64,000 nucleotides of DNA. Source: Flavobacterium gillisiae. Lineage in GTDB: Bacteria > Bacteroidota > Bacteroidia > Flavobacteriales > Flavobacteriaceae. The DNA lies in assembly GCF_900107635.1 (NCBI RefSeq), contig NZ_FNRD01000001.1, positions 434,001 through 498,000 on the forward strand, written 5' to 3'. This document shows positions 54,908-62,483 of the stretch, in pieces. How positions within the stretch are numbered: position 1 is the stretch's first letter; each line of letters opens with the position of its first letter. The notes under the pieces were generated by a model that saw only the letters and a program-made list of their open reading frames with translations, was not told where the DNA came from and made no database searches. The translations under genes were made by a program, and so were the position numbers.

Positions 54908-55624
54908 TCACCCTCTAAAATGTACTTTTATTTTTTCTGTCGAAAGGTTTTCTTTTTCTAATTCCTTAAACGAATAGCCTAATTTTTCAATAGTAGTCGT
55001 TCCGTTTACAAAATGCTGAATGTAATAATTTCCAGTATATCCTGCTTTTTCCAAAAAGAGCATCATTCGATGAATATCTTCTGTCTTTAATAAATCGGAA
55101 TGTACCGTGGTACGAACTTCAAACGGCAATTTACTTTCAAGCAATAAATGTAGTGACTTTTCGAAAGGGACAAAAAGATTCGATTGTGTTATTTTTTCAA
55201 AATTATCAGGCATCGCCTTAAAATCAAGAGCAACATAGTCAATCAGCTCTTTTTTGATTAATTCCTCCAGTATTTTGGGTTGCGAACCATTGGTATCTAT
55301 TTTGACCAGAAAGCCCATTTTTTTGACTTCTTCAATAAACAAAATACTCTTTTTGTGAAGTAAACATTCGCCTCCACTAAAGACTACAGCATCTAGCAAT
55401 TGTTTCCTGCTGTTCAAGAATTCTAATGTTTTTTCGAAAGAAATACTGCCTTTGCCAAAAACAATTTCGGGATTATAGCAATACAAACACCGCATATTAC
55501 AGCCTGCAAACCAAAGAATGCAAGCTGATTTATGTGGGTAATCTAATAAGGTAAATGGAGTGATGCTATAAATTGGTTTAGCAATATTTTCCTTCTGTAA
55601 AATGGGTACGTTGTTTGTGTTCAC
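54908..55624 (-). CDS. nrdG: Anaerobic ribonucleotide reductase activating enzyme
   Basis: 238 residues, radical SAM. The cluster motif is LWFAGCNMRCLYCYNPEIVF (C-x3-C-x2-C), followed by FSGGECLLH. The start is GTG (MNTNNVPILQKENIAKP), since no ATG precedes the radical SAM core. It overlaps the last 47 bases of the small glycyl-radical gene in another frame, implying translational coupling. The enzyme uses S-adenosylmethionine to install the glycyl radical on NrdD. The protein is longer than E. coli NrdG (about 154 residues) and closer to the pyruvate-formate-lyase-activator-like type. Confidence 0.92.
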   Translation of the reverse strand: MNTNNVPILQKENIAKPIYSITPFTLLDYPHKSACILWFAGCNMRCLYCYNPEIVFGKGSISFEKTLEFLNSRKQLLDAVVFSGGECLLHKKSILFIEEVKKMGFLVKIDTNGSQPKILEELIKKELIDYVALDFKAMPDNFEKITQSNLFVPFEKSLHLLLESKLPFEVRTTVHSDLLKTEDIHRMMLFLEKAGYTGNYYIQHFVNGTTTIEKLGYSFKELEKENLSTEKIKVHFRG

Positions 55625-55754
55625 CTTTTTTTCCTATGTTAAAACTTTCTATTGGTCTGTGATACCCCATTACACGAGTATATACCAGGCATTTTGTTCT
55701 CAATGTTTGATTCTCTTCTAAAATCTGATTTGCTGTTGTTTTCATGTTTTTCAT
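55578..55754 (-). CDS. Short separate glycyl-radical domain of anaerobic ribonucleotide reductase
   Basis: A 58-residue gene. After a helical lead (TANQILEENQTLRTK) come CLVYTRVMGYHRP (22-34), SFNIGKKGEHKQR (37-49) and the end GKYC. The RVMGY core with a following RP...FN.GK is the glycyl-radical loop that normally ends NrdD (RVCGY in E. coli); G30, codon at 55665-55667, would carry the radical. The neighbouring NrdD lacks this segment. A second ATG at 55745 is possible. It begins 75 bases after the nrdD stop, past a hairpin, and overlaps nrdG by 47 bases. Confidence 0.8.
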   Translation of the reverse strand: MKNMKTTANQILEENQTLRTKCLVYTRVMGYHRPIESFNIGKKGEHKQRTHFTEGKYC

Positions 55755-55762
55755 GTTTTTTT

Positions 55763-55817
55763 ACCATTAAGAAATTAAGAAAAGTTAAGTCTTAATGAAC
55801 CTTAATTTCTTAATGGT
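55763..55817. repeat. Perfect inverted repeat between nrdD and the small glycyl-radical gene
   Basis: ACCATTAAGAAATTAAG pairs with CTTAATTTCTTAATGGT across about 20 bases. The left half (27 bases) also occurs inverted at 54361. It could attenuate transcription or set the ratio of the two subunits; it may also simply be an inserted repeat. Confidence 0.8.
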
Positions 55818-55829
55818 TTAACTTTTAAA

Positions 55830-57941
55830 TTAGTTAGTTAACTTTAAACTTTTCTCCTTCTCTTCAATCAAAATTTCATCACATTTTGGGCAATATTCAT
55901 GTTCGCCATTCAAATATCCATGTACAGGACAAACGCTAAATACAGGAGTTACCGTGATATAAGGTAATTTGAAATTAGAGATTACTTTTTTGACAAACTG
56001 CTTACACGCTTCAGGAGAACTGATTTTCTCACTCATATAAAGATGAAGCACGGTTCCACCAGTGTATTTGCATTGCAGTTGATCTTGCAACAACAAAGCT
56101 TCAAAAGGATCTTGTGTGAAATCTACCGGAATTTGAGAGCTGTTGGTGTAATAAATATTCTCTTCCTGACCCGCCTGAATAATGTCAGCATATCGTTTTT
56201 TGTCTTCTTTGGCAAAACGGTAGGTTGTCCCTTCGGCAGGAGTTGCTTCTAGATTATACAGATTTCCTGTTTCTTCTTGGAACTCTTTCATTCGTTTGCG
56301 AATGTGGTCCAGAATTTCGGCAGCGAATTCAATTCCAGTGTCCGAAGCAATAGTGTCTTCATTGTTCGTAAAATTCTGAATCATTTCATTCATTCCGTTT
56401 ACACCAATGGTCGAAAAGTGATTTCTAAAATGTTGCAAATACCTTTTGGTATACGGATACAATCCACGGTCATACATTTCTTGAACAAAGACTCTTTTTT
56501 TCTCCAAAGTACCTTTAGCAATATATAAAAGTCGATCTAGTTGTTGGTATAATGCTGCTTTGTCACCTTTGTATAAATAACCCAAACGCGCCATGTTTAC
56601 AGTTACAACACCAATACTTCCGGTCATTTCAGCACTTCCAAACAATCCGTTTCCACGTTTCACTAATTCGCGCAAATCCAATTGCAAACGGCAACACATA
56701 CTACGAACCGCATTGGGTTTATAGGCGTTTTCGTTTTCAATTTGGTTCCCATTTTCATCCAAAACATATTGACTTCCGATAAAATTTTGAAAATAAGACG
56801 AACCAATTTTGGCGGTATTTTCAAAAAGCAATTCGGTATTTTCACCATCCCAATCAAATTCTTCAGTAATATTAACTGTCGGAATAGGGAAGGTAAAGGG
56901 TTGTCCGTTGGCATCACCTTCGGTCATCACGGTGTAATAGGCTTTGTTGATAAGATCCATTTCTTTTTGAAAATGTTCGTAGCGCAAGTCTGTTAGTTTG
57001 TTAACTCCTCTTTGTTTGGCTCTAGCCAAAACAGTTGCACGATTATTATTTTCGAAAAAATGCAAATCATTTTTGGTCGGAATCTGGGTTTTCAAATCTT
57101 CGGGAACGACCCAGTCCAGAGTAATATTTGTAAAAGGTGATTGTCCCCAACGAGCAGGAACATTCAAATTATATACAAAACTACGAACCGCTTTCAGTAC
57201 ATCATCAAAAGACAAATCATCTGCAAAAACGTAAGGAGCCAAATAGGTGTCAAACGAACTAAAAGCTTGCGCACCTGCCCATTCGCTTTGCAAAATCCCA
57301 AGAAAATTGGCCATCTGCCCCAAAGCTTCTCTAAAATGAGATGGAGCTTTGCTCTCTACACGTCCTCGAACTCCGTTGAAACCGTCGTTTAGTAAAACAC
57401 GCAAACTCCAGCCTGCACAATAACCTGTTAGGCAATCTAAATCGTGAATATGAATGTCTCCATTTCGATGTGCGTAACCCTCTTCTTTTGTGTATACCTT
57501 GTCTAACCAATAATTAGCAATCACTTTTCCAGCAACATTATTAACCAATCCTGCGTTGGAATAGGAGGTATTTGCATTAGCATTGATGCGCCAATCGGTT
57601 TGTTCGATATATTCTTCAATGGTTTGCGTACTATCTACATAAGTAGTGTCGTCGTTCAAACCGTTTACATGTTCTCTTTGTAGTTTTCTTGTGTGGCGAA
57701 ACAACATAAAGGAACGCATCACTTCAAAATAATTATTTTCAAAGAAAGCTTTTTCGATTAAATCTTGGATTTCCTCAACAGCCCAAACTTCTTTGGTTTC
57801 GAGTATTTCGCTAACACTATCAAAAACACTTTTATCAACAACTACAGAGACACTTTTGAAACTCTTTTCAATAGCATCTTTAATTTTAAAAGATTCAAAC
57901 GGTTCGTATTTTCCATTTCTTTTGATAACGTAATTCTCCAT
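55830..57941 (-). CDS. nrdD: Anaerobic ribonucleoside-triphosphate reductase, catalytic part lacking the glycyl-radical loop
   Basis: I start at 57941 (MENYVIKRNGKYEPFESFKI); the open frame upstream runs through a palindromic repeat. That gives 703 residues. An ATP-cone (1-90) is followed by the reductase barrel: NGDIHIHDLDCLTGYCAGWS, SMCCRLQLDLREL (about 413) with candidate active cysteines, and GSIGVVTVNMARLGYL. It ends with the zinc-type VCPVHGYLNGEHEYCPKCDE (about 673-692) and a 13-residue tail, with no RVxGY motif. The radical glycine appears to be supplied by the 58-residue protein downstream. It reduces NTPs to dNTPs without oxygen. Confidence 0.93.
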   Translation of the reverse strand: MENYVIKRNGKYEPFESFKIKDAIEKSFKSVSVVVDKSVFDSVSEILETKEVWAVEEIQDLIEKAFFENNYFEVMRSFMLFRHTRKLQREHVNGLNDDTTYVDSTQTIEEYIEQTDWRINANANTSYSNAGLVNNVAGKVIANYWLDKVYTKEEGYAHRNGDIHIHDLDCLTGYCAGWSLRVLLNDGFNGVRGRVESKAPSHFREALGQMANFLGILQSEWAGAQAFSSFDTYLAPYVFADDLSFDDVLKAVRSFVYNLNVPARWGQSPFTNITLDWVVPEDLKTQIPTKNDLHFFENNNRATVLARAKQRGVNKLTDLRYEHFQKEMDLINKAYYTVMTEGDANGQPFTFPIPTVNITEEFDWDGENTELLFENTAKIGSSYFQNFIGSQYVLDENGNQIENENAYKPNAVRSMCCRLQLDLRELVKRGNGLFGSAEMTGSIGVVTVNMARLGYLYKGDKAALYQQLDRLLYIAKGTLEKKRVFVQEMYDRGLYPYTKRYLQHFRNHFSTIGVNGMNEMIQNFTNNEDTIASDTGIEFAAEILDHIRKRMKEFQEETGNLYNLEATPAEGTTYRFAKEDKKRYADIIQAGQEENIYYTNSSQIPVDFTQDPFEALLLQDQLQCKYTGGTVLHLYMSEKISSPEACKQFVKKVISNFKLPYITVTPVFSVCPVHGYLNGEHEYCPKCDEILIEEKEKSLKLTN

Positions 57942-57967
57942 AGTTGTTTTTTTTACACAATTTATTT

Positions 57968-58106
57968 TATGGCTATCCGTTACTAGGTCTAAGATTATAA
58001 AAGGCACGCAGATTTTGCAGATTTCCGCAGAATACGGGTAAAAGATCTGCTGAAATCTGCAAAATCTGCGTGACATATTTTTTAGGACGTAAAACGGATA
58101 GTCATA
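57968..58106. repeat. Nested palindromic repeat upstream of nrdD
   Basis: Outer arms ATGGCTATCCGTT and AACGGATAGTCAT enclose inner arms CACGCAGATTTTGCAGATTT (from 58005) and AAATCTGCAAAATCTGCGTG (to 58072). It fills the gap between ric and nrdD and is probably a dispersed intergenic element. Confidence 0.8.
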
Positions 58107-58114
58107 TTTATTTT

Positions 58115-58846
58115 TTAAGATTGAGCTGTAAATTCTTTTTCTAAAGCCACTGCTTTTGGGAACAAAATATTGTTTTCCAAATGGATGTGTTTGTGTAAAT
58201 CTTGTTCAAATTCTTGTAGCATTGCAAAAGTCACTTTGTAGGTATTACAAGCATCAGCTGGCGGAGTGTAATTGTTGGTTAATTCTACTATTTTAGCAAA
58301 ACGATCTCCTTCTGCTTCGTGCTCAGCCATCATCATCGCAATCGGATTTTTAACGGTACCAAAATGAGGTTGTGCAATTAATTCATCAGAAATTGATGCG
58401 GTAACCATTTTTTTAATGAAAGGAAACAACATCAATTCTTCTTTTTTCATGTGTTGTGCTAGCTCTCCTGCGCAACCTTTAAAAAGTTCATTGATTTCGA
58501 ATAATTCTGGATGACTCGCTCCGTGAACTTTACATAATTTATCCAAAAATTGAATTAGGGTAGGTGTTTTTTCTTCTACATAACGATGGTGTGTTTTTTC
58601 GATGTAATCAGCTAGAAGATCTAATGGCCATGCATTAAAATCGATTCCAGAATCACTTTTAGTATTCAAAATAGCATCAATTTCGATTTGTAAATCTGCG
58701 GGTTGTACTGCTTTTTTTTCGCAAACTTCCTCTACTGTTCTATTTCCTTTGCAACAAAAATCAATGCCGTATTTTGAGAATAAAGCGGCTGTTCTAAAAT
58801 CTTTTGCTACATATTCTCCAATTGTTATTTTTTCTAAAGTTTCCAT
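58115..58846 (-). CDS. ric: Iron-sulfur cluster repair di-iron protein
   Basis: I start at 58846 (METLEKITIGEYVAKDFRTA), giving 243 residues. The ScdA/YtfE N-terminal domain has KYGIDFCCKGNRTVEEVCEK (C31, C32). The hemerythrin-like domain supplies histidines in KTHHRYVEE, VHGASHPELFEI, MKKEELMLFPF, AEHEAEGDRF and LHKHIHLENNILFP. The protein repairs iron-sulfur clusters damaged by nitric oxide or oxidants. It is divergent from norC across 340 bases that hold shared palindromes. Confidence 0.93.
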   Translation of the reverse strand: METLEKITIGEYVAKDFRTAALFSKYGIDFCCKGNRTVEEVCEKKAVQPADLQIEIDAILNTKSDSGIDFNAWPLDLLADYIEKTHHRYVEEKTPTLIQFLDKLCKVHGASHPELFEINELFKGCAGELAQHMKKEELMLFPFIKKMVTASISDELIAQPHFGTVKNPIAMMMAEHEAEGDRFAKIVELTNNYTPPADACNTYKVTFAMLQEFEQDLHKHIHLENNILFPKAVALEKEFTAQS

Positions 58847-58900
58847 ATTGTTGTTTTTTATATTTATTTGATTAAGCAAATTTAGTAATTATTTTTAATA

Positions 58901-58917
58901 AAAGACAATTTTATCCG
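58901..58917. promoter_or_regulatory. Candidate NsrR-like operator upstream of ric
   Basis: AAGACAA-TT-TTATCCG is a near palindrome of the form AAGAYAA-NN-TTRTCYTT. It lies 55 bases before the ric start and matches the two sites upstream of norC. Confidence 0.5.
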
Positions 58918-59089
58918 TAATTAAAATAAATTTTATAATAGTCTAGTTAGTAAGTATATGTGCTGTTATTAATGTTTTTAATTGAAGTAGTAATAGTAGT
59001 AGGCTCATAACGGATATATCATTCGAGTGAAATTCGATTTGTAAAATGATATTTGAAAAAAGGATAAAATAAACTCAAAATAATAATAG

Positions 59090-59145
59090 AAGATAAAGTT
59101 ATCTTTTATATCTTTGCGAAATAATAAAAGACAAAATTGTCCTTT
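59090..59145 (+). promoter_or_regulatory. norC promoter region with two palindromic operator candidates
   Basis: TATCTTTG (59109-59116) fits the Bacteroidota -7 box. It is flanked by AAGATAA-AG-TTATCTT (59090-59105) and AAAAGACAA-AA-TTGTCCTTT (59126-59145). Both palindromes share the half-site AAGAYAA with the site before ric. The positions, one just upstream of and one just downstream of the -7 box, suit repression, for example by the Rrf2/NsrR-like protein. Confidence 0.55.
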
Positions 59146-59185
59146 ATTTAAAATCAAATTATTTAATAACTAAAAACAGATTATT

Positions 59186-59617
59186 ATGCTTTCAAAATCA
59201 CAAGCACGAGCATTTTTTCTGGGAGGAACATTAGTCACCTTTTTAATCTTTATAGGATTGACTATTTATTCGTTTATGCCCAGAAATGATCAAACGCATT
59301 ACAGCGAGATTACCAAAGAGGTAGTGAGGGGAAAAGAAATTTGGGAATCCAATAATTGTATGGGATGCCATAGTATTATGGGAGAAGGTGGTTATTACGC
59401 CCCTGAATTGACAAAAGTTTTAGATCGTCGAGGTGAAGGTTATGTCAAGGCCGTTTTAATGTCGCCAGTTCCATGGGCGCCAAGAGGACGAAAAATGGTG
59501 GCTTATAAAATGAGTGAAGCCGATGCCAATGCAATGGTCGCTTATTTTAAATGGATTGGAAAACTAGATTTGAATGGGTTTGAGCATGTGGTTTCGCCTT
59601 TAGCCAAACAAGAATAA
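59186..59617 (+). CDS. norC: Nitric oxide reductase subunit C (cytochrome c)
   Basis: 143 residues. One N-terminal membrane anchor (about 9-30) precedes a mono-heme c domain with NNCMGCHSIMGEGGYYAPEL (C58, C61, H62); a methionine in MVAYKMSEADANAM is the probable sixth ligand. The size and the GEGGYYAPELT context are typical of NorC. It passes electrons to NorB in the cytoplasmic membrane, facing the periplasm. It is followed by a duplicated spacer and norB. Confidence 0.93.
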   Translation: MLSKSQARAFFLGGTLVTFLIFIGLTIYSFMPRNDQTHYSEITKEVVRGKEIWESNNCMGCHSIMGEGGYYAPELTKVLDRRGEGYVKAVLMSPVPWAPRGRKMVAYKMSEADANAMVAYFKWIGKLDLNGFEHVVSPLAKQE

Positions 59618-59633
59618 TTTAATAATAAAGGAT

Positions 59634-59824
59634 ATGAACTCGCCACTAACAAGAAGTTTGTTGAAAACAAACACCATTAAAAAAAAGGCGATAGCATATT
59701 TGACCAAAAACAAATAAAATACACAAATATGAACTCGCCACTAACAAGAAGTTTGTTGAAAACAAACACCAATAAAAAAAAAGGCGATACCATATTTGAC
59801 CAGTAACAAATAAAATATACAAAA
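59634..59824 (+). repeat. 95-bp tandem duplication in the norC-norB spacer, with two leader ORFs
   Basis: Two adjacent copies start at ATG 59634 and 59729. Each reads ATGAACTCGCCACTAACAAG, then the hairpin GTTTGTTgaaAACAAAC, an A run and GGCGAT. Copy 1 encodes 27 residues (MNSPLTRSLLKTNTIKKKAI...; stop at 59717). Copy 2 has one extra A in the A run and encodes 25 residues (MNSPLTRSLLKTNTNKKKGD...; stop at 59806). The ATG of norB lies 96 bases after the second ATG, after the same AAATAAAATAYACAAA leader, so norB occupies the place of a third repeat start. Confidence 0.9.
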
Positions 59825-61159
59825 ATGAAATATAAATCACAAAAAGTAGCCTATTGGTTTTTTGCCCTGTGCATGCTACTCTTTTCCCTGCAAATCGTCT
59901 ACGGTTTTATCATGGGATTTGACCGAATAGGAATACAAGGATTACACGAAATAATCCCTTTTAACGTAGCTCGTGCCGTACATACCAATTTGCTGGTTGT
60001 CTGGCTGTTAACTGGTTTTATGGGAGCAGCGTATTACATCATCCCCGAAGAGGCGCAGCATGAATTAATAAGCGTCAAATGGGCTTATGTTCAGCTAATA
60101 TCCCTTGCCGTAGTTGGCGTTGTAGCTATTGTAGGCTTTCACTTTAACCATTGGGAAGGACGAAAATTTCTAGAAATCCCGAGAGAATTAGACTATTTAG
60201 TAGTCGTTAATGTATTGCTTTTCTTATTCCTAATTATAGGAACCTTATACAAAGGAAAACAAAAAACAACCACTGCTTTAGTTCTAGTAATGGGTTTATT
60301 TTTTGCCGCTTTACTTTATATCCCCGGAATGATATGGTTTGATAGCCAGGTAATGGATTCATTTTTCCGTTGGTGGGTCGTTCACCTATGGGTTGAGGGT
60401 GTTTGGGAATTAATCATGGGAGGTATTTTATCTTTCTTATTAATCAAGTTAACAGGAGTTGACAGAGAAGTAATCGAAAAATGGTTATACGTCATCGTAG
60501 GTTTAACTTTCCTTTCAGGAGTTTTAGGAACAGGTCACCATTATTACTACATCGGAGTAAATAAAATTTGGTTGGTAGTTGGTGGAATTTTCTCAGCCTT
60601 AGAGCCTTTAGCTTTCTTAGCCATGGCATTATTCGCTGTCAATATGTATCGAAAAGGAGAAAAAAGTCATCCCAATAAGATTGCTTTATTCTGGACCATC
60701 GGAGCTTCAATTGTTTCATTCATTGGAGCAGGTTTGTTAGGTTTTGCACACACATTACCACAAACTAATTTATACACACACGGTACCTTAGTTACAGCAA
60801 TGCACGGCCACTACGCCTTTTGGGGTGCTTATGCCATGATCGTTTTAGCAATTATTAGCTATGCACTTCCTAATTTAACAGGACGTAAACGTTATGCAAG
60901 TACACAAGGAATGATGGCATTCTGGTTATCAAACATAGGAATGTTAGGAATGACCGTTGCCTTTGGAGTAGCAGGTGTAGTACAAGTCTATTTAGAACGA
61001 AAAATGAAAATGGATTTCATGGTCGTACAAGACGAAATTGCAATTCACTTTGTTGTTTTACTGATCTGTGCCACGATGTTTACTACTGGAATTGCACTAT
61101 TTATTTATGATTTTATAAAATATGGTACCCCTACAGATGAAGCTTTAATTGAAGATTAA
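59825..61159 (+). CDS. norB: Nitric oxide reductase subunit B
   Basis: 444 residues with about 12 membrane helices, the cNOR length. Heme and FeB ligands are visible: RAVHTNLLVVW (H53), VVHLWVEGVWELIMGG (H187, with E191 and E195), GTGHHYYYIG (H238, H239), SALEPLAF (E260) and TAMHGHYAFWGA (H327, H329). The VEGVWE glutamates separate NorB from oxygen-reducing oxidases. It reduces two NO to N2O. With NorC it forms the reductase matured by NorQ and NorD downstream. Confidence 0.96.
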   Translation: MKYKSQKVAYWFFALCMLLFSLQIVYGFIMGFDRIGIQGLHEIIPFNVARAVHTNLLVVWLLTGFMGAAYYIIPEEAQHELISVKWAYVQLISLAVVGVVAIVGFHFNHWEGRKFLEIPRELDYLVVVNVLLFLFLIIGTLYKGKQKTTTALVLVMGLFFAALLYIPGMIWFDSQVMDSFFRWWVVHLWVEGVWELIMGGILSFLLIKLTGVDREVIEKWLYVIVGLTFLSGVLGTGHHYYYIGVNKIWLVVGGIFSALEPLAFLAMALFAVNMYRKGEKSHPNKIALFWTIGASIVSFIGAGLLGFAHTLPQTNLYTHGTLVTAMHGHYAFWGAYAMIVLAIISYALPNLTGRKRYASTQGMMAFWLSNIGMLGMTVAFGVAGVVQVYLERKMKMDFMVVQDEIAIHFVVLLICATMFTTGIALFIYDFIKYGTPTDEALIED

Positions 61160-61579
61160 ATTACTAATCTGAGTTTGATTAATAGACAGCGGAAAAATGT
61201 TTTGGGCGTGACCCACCGAAAAAAGTGGGTCGGGCTATCCGTTCCCGCTTTTTTTATCTTGCAAATAAGCAAGATAAAAAAGAGCTCCACTGCTATCCCT
61301 CACGCAGCGTAGTGGTAAATCAAAAAATTTCTGATTGAAGAGTAACGATTAACGATTTCAGATTTTATGCTGCTATTAAATTAATTTATGATTTCAGAAG
61401 GTTTTTTTTCAATCTGCAATCATAAATCGTGAGTCAAAGATCTTAAATCTTTTTCTCAGCTGGTTTTTCCATCTGCAATCAAAAATCGTTAATCGTTAAT
61501 CAAAAATCATTTTCTGAGCTGCACTTCCATAAAATAGTGTTTTCGGTTTCGGTTTTTTTCATACTTAAAATAAAATAAT
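61160..61579. repeat. 420-base repeat-filled gap between norB and norQ
   Basis: No gene is seen. At 61203-61310 lies a repeat of the type GGGCGTGacccacc...gggtCGGGCTATCCG ... CTGCTATCCCTCACGC, containing the hairpin TTTTTTATCTTGC/GCAAGATAAAAAA. From 61333 to 61520 AATCAAAAATCGTTAATC-like units recur, related to the inverted repeat at 14881-14935. These insertions may weaken coupling of norB to norQD. Confidence 0.75.
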
Positions 61580-62371
61580 ATGTTAGTAGATATAGCTTTA
61601 GCGACCCCTTATTACCAAGAAGTAGGTAAGGAAATAGCCGTTTTTAATCAAGCCTATAAAAACAAAATTCCTTTTTTATTAAAAGGGCCTACAGGAACAG
61701 GAAAATCTCGTTTTGTAGAATTCATGGCGCATCAGTTAGATAAAAAATTAATCACCATAAGTTGCCACGAAGAAACCTCATCCACCGATTTGATTGGTCG
61801 ATTTATCATCAAAGGAGCAGAAACCGTTTGGCTCGATGGTCCACTGACTACGGCCGTAAAAACAGGTGCAATTATCTATCTCGATGAGGTAGCCGAAGCG
61901 CGCCCAGATGTAATCGTAGCCATTCACTCCTTGACAGACCACAGACGGGAACTGTTTATCGATAAACTAGGAGAAACCATAAAAGCGCATCCTGATTTTA
62001 TGCTTGTAGCTTCTTTTAATCCAGGGTATCAAAGAGGTTTTAAAGAATTGAAACCATCAACACGTCAACGTTTTATAGCGGTTTCTTTCGAATATCCAGA
62101 AGCGAAACTCGAAACTGAAATTTTGGTTAATGAAACTGATATTGACCCTGATACTGCGAAGAAATTAGTAGCTATTGGAAACAAAATCAGAAACCTAACC
62201 GAATTAGGTTTAACCGAAACTGTGTCCACTCGTTTACTAGTGAATGCCGCCAAGATTATTCAAAGCGGGCATCCTAAAAGAGCGTCGGTTCACGTCGCGG
62301 TTGTAGAACCGTTAACAGACGATTTACAAACACTAGTTGCATTAAAAGATTTGTGCGATTTGATGATTTAA
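61580..62371 (+). CDS. norQ: NorQ (CbbQ/NirQ/NorQ) MoxR-type AAA+ ATPase
   Basis: 263 residues. Walker A GPTGTGKSRF (about 36-45), Walker B IIYLDEVAEARPD (about 94-106) and SFNPGYQRGFKELKPSTRQR (sensor and arginine region) identify the CbbQ/NirQ/NorQ group. It works with NorD to insert the non-heme iron of NO reductase. It follows the repeat-filled gap after norB. Confidence 0.94.
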   Translation: MLVDIALATPYYQEVGKEIAVFNQAYKNKIPFLLKGPTGTGKSRFVEFMAHQLDKKLITISCHEETSSTDLIGRFIIKGAETVWLDGPLTTAVKTGAIIYLDEVAEARPDVIVAIHSLTDHRRELFIDKLGETIKAHPDFMLVASFNPGYQRGFKELKPSTRQRFIAVSFEYPEAKLETEILVNETDIDPDTAKKLVAIGNKIRNLTELGLTETVSTRLLVNAAKIIQSGHPKRASVHVAVVEPLTDDLQTLVALKDLCDLMI

Positions 62372-62375
62372 TAAA

Positions 62376-62478
62376 AGTGTTCAGTAGTCAGTTTTTAGTA
62401 TCCAGTTGAATGCTGTTTAACTATTTATTGAATTCATCGAGACGAACTGATCACTAAAAAAATGAACACTGAATACTA
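62376..62478. repeat. Imperfect inverted repeat between norQ and norD
   Basis: AGTGTTCAGTAGTCAGTTTT at the left matches, inverted and imperfectly, GAACTGATCACTAAAAAAAT and GAACACTGAATACT at the right. It resembles another dispersed intergenic element. Confidence 0.55.
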
Positions 62479-62483
62479 AAACT

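Noticed and set aside
57942..58076. In-frame upstream extension of NrdD by 45 residues
   Set aside because: The extension is encoded by the palindromic repeat and the conserved ATP-cone begins at the ATG at 57941.
59634..59824. CRISPR-like array
   Set aside because: There are only two adjacent 95-base copies without spacers, so it is a tandem duplication.
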